Shown here one piece after another: positions 60,501-64,000 of a stretch of 64,000 nucleotides of DNA (its first letter is position 1; every line of letters begins with the position of its first letter). The notes beneath the pieces are model-generated. The model was not told the DNA's origin, searched no databases, and saw nothing but the letters and a program-made list of their open reading frames with translations. Source of the stretch: Hofstenia miamia (taxonomy: Eukaryota > Xenacoelomorpha > Acoela > Hofsteniidae); assembly GCA_900660155.1 (NCBI GenBank), contig CABFPE010000277.1, positions 894,723 to 958,722 of the forward strand, written 5' to 3'. The position numbers and the translations under genes are program-made.

Positions 60501-62821
60501 TCAAATGTGTTCGAAAAGCTGTTCAATGTATTTATGCAAATAAGGACTTGACAGGAGTTAAACCTGCATGTTACCATAGGAGATGGTAGCATTCCACACA
60601 ACACAAATCTGCAAATATTTAAATAACATTGATTTAAATATCCTTCAAATAGTGAAATTCTACTTAATTACACAATCAGAAAGGAATAAACTATGTATAA
60701 ATATTAAATAAAGCAGTTGAATAAAAGGAAAAATTCACAGATTCACTATAAACCTACAATGGTTCATACATAATGCACAGCTGTGCTTACCAATATACAA
60801 GATAAATCATATTTAAGGGAACATTTCTACTATGAAAACATTTAATAATTAATATTTGTTTAAAATAACAAAAAAGCAAATAAACAAAAAAAAATTCAAC
60901 AATTCAAGTGTGTCTGGAAAACTTAATTATTTATACATTGTATTAAAAATTACCATAAATTGATCTGCACAGACTAGAGCTCAAACTGCAGCTCTTTCTT
61001 ATATAAGTCACACCTTAAATAAATCTCATTATTTTTATTCATAGAAAATTCTCAAATCCCAATCTGTGACCAATAATTTCATATGACATTTTGCTGTCAA
61101 TTCATATAAATTTTGTGCTTATTAATGAAGAACTTAATCATGTAGGACTTAATAGTGTACGACTTATTCTATGCCATTGTACCAATCTATCTTGCTAAAA
61201 GCCAATACCTGTCAGTGAAAGAACAGTAATAGTTAATTGTCAAATAGCCACAATATAAGTTATCACAGGTTATTTTAGAATTTAACCTTAATGCATGCTA
61301 AGACTTCTTTTAGATTATTGTTATTGATCTAAGAATAAAACAATACTTTAATGTAGTTATTCTAGTTATCATGCTATAGTTTTGCATTGCTAAACAAAAG
61401 ATTTCTATTTGGAATTCAAATAATTATTATCTACTATATGTAAACTATTAGATATATAGATATATCTATGAAATAATAATATTTTTACTATTTTTGAATT
61501 TATTTATATTGTTTCTAACACAAAGATGATCACTTGAATTAATGGTTATGGTCACAATCAGCCAAAAGCATCAAAACATAAACAAATATCAATATTTAAA
61601 ATTATAGCATTTTTATTTTAACAGTAATTTATAGAATATAAATTTGCCATTTTTAATAAAAGATGGAAATATTTGTTGGATAATTATTTAATTACACAAT
61701 GAAATGAACACTAAGCCTTAACTTTTGACTGAGTGATAGTGAAAGAACTGCACTAACCAATCAAATCTAAGCTTTTATAAAATTCCTATTACTGCATACA
61801 ATAGGACAGAATTTATAAGGATTAAGTAAGAAAATGAATATATATTTAATAATTTATTATTTCAAACAGTTCCTATGATTTAATTTTGTGCAATTAGTTT
61901 TGGAAGCAGTTTAAGAAAATTCCTATTAGCATCTCTATTTGTTACTGAACTTGTTTACCGTAAATGTTCAGAAAATTGAAAAAATTAGTCCTCAATATTA
62001 AGCTATAAATGCATTTACAATATGCTTTTAGGCGAAGGTATATAATATGATTATCGCGGAGGACGCATACAAAATTTACACTAATATAGGGCAAAATTAC
62101 ATAAAATATAGACGAAGAACTTTGCATAATTAACCAAAAATATTTGATCTGCGTTAAATTTTGTACTTTTTTAGTTATTAATACAGTTTATTTTGCACTT
62201 TGTATTCTACTTAATCTATATTGAAAGATAAATGTATATTTCTGAAAACTCGCATTTTTTATATAACCTTGCCTTAATGATATTTACATTCTGATTTGTG
62301 GTGTAAGATGAACACAGCTGTAAATGTGTACAATAGATGTGAGTTAAAATCTCACCAAATCAATGTAGCAATAATTTATATTGCACTATATTTACAATTT
62401 TCGACTTGTTCATTTTATAGATTTTTAATTTGCATAATCTATTAAATATCCTGATACACTACATGGGAGTTTTTTCAATAGATCTGAGTCATTATTCATC
62501 ACAAAGTGAAGAAAAAATATATTTAGCTTAAATTTTTATATTACCTGTATATTTAATATCATAAGTTATTGAACAAGAAAATAAAGTAACGTAATCCTTA
62601 CCTTTAATGTTGAAATACATATTAGGCCAAGTATGAATCAATGAAAAATCGCATAGGGTTTTGCAAAGATACACACTAGGAATATATAAAAACAAATAAG
62701 TGACCACTTACACTACCAACTACAAGGAGCTCATCTTGAAGGAACTTGACATTACGAGCATATCTATTTCTTGGAATAGTCTTCAAATGCCAGAGGCTTC
62801 TCAATGATCTGATTATGAAGA
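51277..62821 (-). CDS. NDUFAF5: NDUFAF5, mitochondrial complex I assembly factor (arginine hydroxylase)
   Basis: NDUFAF5 acts in the mitochondrial matrix early in complex I assembly; it has a SAM-methyltransferase fold and hydroxylates an arginine of subunit NDUFS7. Coding exons on the minus strand are 62821-62712 (candidate), 59986-59741, 57387-57168, 51844-51624 and 51516-51277. All have AG/GT borders and joining phases. They give about 344 residues, against 345 in human. Key text: [15 protein letters not shown], motif [69 protein letters not shown] and a C-terminal [20 protein letters not shown]. Only a very short first exon with the ATG is missing. The gene looks intact. It converges on RGS7. 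Confidence 0.94.
51624..51844 (-). CDS. NDUFAF5: NDUFAF5 exon with MFGGDTL block
   Basis: Encodes (G)[37 protein letters not shown] and [20 protein letters not shown], very close to human. Acceptor TTTATTTAG, donor CAG/GTACTT. The split Gly codon joins to the previous exon. Confidence 0.95.
52151..53277 (+). mobile_element. Tc1/mariner-like transposon (DUF4817-type) in an NDUFAF5 intron
   Basis: Long inverted ends of about 80 bases start CAGGGTGTCCCAAATAAAAG and CAGGGTGTCCCAATAAAAAG. The left flank is TA; the right flank is CA, probably a mutated TA. Plus-strand peptide islands are [40 protein letters not shown] with YEGTCLN (an HTH seen in DUF4817 proteins), [20 protein letters not shown] and [17 protein letters not shown]. 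These match the N-terminal half of a transposase family common in arthropods. The DDE part is largely lost and several frames are mixed, so it is dead. Confidence 0.85.
53278..54843. other. NDUFAF5 intron segment, nothing recognised
   Basis: Short frames (for example 53755-53985) lack recognisable motifs. Confidence 0.4.
54848..55707. mobile_element. 860-base MITE with TTAA target site (piggyBac-like)
   Basis: The perfect inverted end GGTGGTCCTATACTAAAA is flanked on both sides by TTAA (54844-54847 and 55708-55711). TTAA duplication is the mark of piggyBac-type insertion. No open frame of note; runs of T and A dominate the interior, and GGACCAGA / GACCAGATAC motifs recur near the right end. 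It is in an NDUFAF5 intron. Confidence 0.85.
57168..57387 (-). CDS. NDUFAF5: NDUFAF5 exon with [10 protein letters not shown] block
   Basis: Acceptor ACCTAGGTAG, then [67 protein letters not shown]. Donor ATTG/GTAAGG. Using the nearer AG of the tandem TAGGTAG would introduce an in-frame stop, so the downstream AG is chosen. Human has FFQADIAENALK and SSLSLHWVNDLPRAL here. Confidence 0.93.
58382..58904. mobile_element. 523-base MITE with CRCTTTTTTWTAAGAAC ends
   Basis: Left CACTTTTTTATAAGAACA and right (reverse complement) CGCTTTTTTTATAAGAACC are flanked by TA, as for Tc1/mariner-like elements. Subterminal AATAAGAAC and GAGGCTCA motifs repeat inside, partly in tandem. In an NDUFAF5 intron. 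Confidence 0.7.
59089..59160. repeat. Second partial copy of the MITE right end after a single N
   Basis: Immediately after the lone N at 59089, TTTAAGGCTCAAAGTGCCAA through AAAAATTTACTGGTTCT repeats 58833-58890 with several differences. It is either a fragment of a second element or a scaffolding error at the N. Confidence 0.6.
59741..59986 (-). CDS. NDUFAF5: NDUFAF5 exon with SAM-binding motif I
   Basis: Acceptor CGTATTTTTTAG, then [72 protein letters not shown]; donor CAG/GTCTGA. DLGCGSG is the glycine-rich SAM-binding loop. Phase 0 at both ends, 82 codons. Confidence 0.93.
60160..61179. mobile_element. 1.0-kb non-autonomous element with 15-base tandem repeats at its ends
   Basis: After TA, the left end has AATAAGTCATACAAG-like units repeated about six times (60174-60266). 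The right end has the same units inverted (AAGTCCTACATGATTAAG and AATAAGTCGTACA on the minus strand), ending before TA at 61180-61181. The interior is A+T-rich and non-coding. The 60-codon frame at 60154-60336 with NKSYR repeats is just a translation of these units. In an NDUFAF5 intron. Confidence 0.65.
62712..62821 (-). CDS. NDUFAF5: NDUFAF5 candidate upstream exon (transit-peptide-like)
   Basis: Between acceptor TTTTTTACCACAG and donor AGT/GTAAGT one frame encodes [26 protein letters not shown] followed by [10 protein letters not shown]. It is rich in Arg and hydrophobic residues with no acidic residue until about position 29, like a mitochondrial presequence. Its end phase fits the next exon and its length brings the protein to the human size. 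The ATG would lie in a further short exon. Based on signals and composition, not on homology. Confidence 0.45.
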
Positions 62822-64000
62822 CTGTGGTAAAAAATTGACTCTACTAAATTTTTTGACAACACTATTTTAAAAAAATCAAGATTCTGCTTGAATAGTAAAA
62901 CAAAAACGATTACATTACTCCATGCCACTTTATTCTAATTATTTAATAATGTGCATTGTTATTCAGTATGCTTATATAAAATTTCAAATTTTAGAAACAT
63001 AGAATTGCATAAAATTTCACATAATTAGTGAAGGGTGGTGTTTCAAATAATAAATGAATAACTATCCTTCATTCCCTTACTTAATCTATATAAAAAGTGT
63101 CCTAATATAACTAGTAATAGGAATTATATCCAAGCAACAACTTTCTTAAATCTGATTGGTTGGTGCAGTTCTGTCGCTATCATTCAGTTAACTTTTGAGC
63201 TTCTTGGAATTTTGGTATCTTTAAAACCTGCCCAGATATTTGCTGCCCAGGTCCTGTATGACGTCATTAAAATATTATGCATATCAATAACAGAAAATAC
63301 AATTCTAGAAAAAACAATGTTTTTGATATAGTAAACTGCTTAATGTATCTTATTCAAGTAATTTTTTATTTATTTAGTTGAAATTTAGTATTACTGAGCA
63401 CAGGTTTTATCCTGGAGTGAATGAAAATAGCATTACTCAAATTAAAGTTGGAATTAATTTTTCACATTAAACATTGTTTTTCTCTTTTAAATGATGTAGC
63501 ATATATTACCACTTTTTTATTATTATCATTTATAGAATAATAACATTTTTTAGTAAATACTGTCACAAACATTTAGCTTAAGTAAGCTCATTCCCCCATT
63601 GAGTGGAAAATGATATCACATAAAGTTAAAGGATTTTGAAGGGACTTAAATTCCCTGATTTTTTAAATTTAAATGTAGATTTATTTTTTGCAGTATACAT
63701 GTATTGAACAGTGGTGCAATGATAGCATGTCATTATTAATGAGAGATTGCTGGTTAGAGTCCAGCCTGTTCAATGAAGCAATTGCACAAGTTTTTTCAAC
63801 ATTTATTACATACAATAGTTATTTATATTTCATTTCAAAATATTGAAAACTGAATATGTAATTTGACAAATATGATATAATAAACATTAATATAATGCAG
63901 AATCATAAAACCAAGCAAATCATGTTAAAAGCAAGAACAAAATCTGTTTCTAAAATTCAATTGCTAGCAATTTTATATAGAATTAACCAGAATAAATGTG
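62822..64000. other. Region upstream of the candidate NDUFAF5 exon, nothing recognised
   Basis: No coding-like frame on either strand. The start exon and promoter of NDUFAF5 may lie here or past the window end. Confidence 0.4.

Overview
The window is A+T-rich animal genomic DNA with spliced genes, many DNA-transposon and LINE remnants, (TA)n arrays and scaffold gaps. The mix of Tc1/mariner-like, hAT-like, pogo-like and APE-type LINE relics suggests an invertebrate, perhaps an arthropod; that placement is inference. No prokaryotic feature, tRNA, rRNA or CRISPR array was seen.

Two host genes can be read exon by exon. The first, plus strand, about 13130-35133, is an R7-type regulator of G-protein signalling (RGS7 ortholog). 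It has 14 coding exons that join in phase to about 504 residues: DEP, DHEX/R7 homology region, GGL, RGS domain and a short tail. The second, minus strand, about 62821 down to 51277, is NDUFAF5, a mitochondrial methyltransferase-fold assembly factor of respiratory complex I. Five coding exons give about 344 residues, against 345 in human; only the start codon is missing. The two genes converge, with about 16 kb of repeat-rich DNA between their 3' ends. They act in different pathways (neuronal Gi/o signalling and complex I assembly), and nothing in the sequence links them functionally.

Layout: 1-2280, broken LINE; 2281-13129, mostly featureless with a reversed LINE 3' piece near 6.0-6.6 kb; 13130-35133, RGS7, whose first intron holds a cluster of hAT-like and mariner-like relics and whose fifth intron holds a mariner; 36.1-36.6 kb, retroelement fossil; 36.9-39.2 kb, one hAT-like element nested in another; 39.95-47.3 kb, L2/CR1-like LINE copies, a pogo/Tigger remnant and a GC-rich hairpin MITE; 47.3-51.3 kb, no gene seen; 51277-62821, NDUFAF5, whose three larger resolved introns carry terminal-inverted-repeat elements; then about 1.2 kb with nothing recognised.

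The assembly has two long N runs inside (TA)n arrays and several single Ns. At least three single Ns border near-perfect sequence duplications that look like unmerged contig overlaps. I found no convincing new biological system. The best leads are degenerate 2A-like motifs and a 3' hairpin in the LINE family, the nested transposons, and a Tyr in place of a conserved Trp in the RGS domain.
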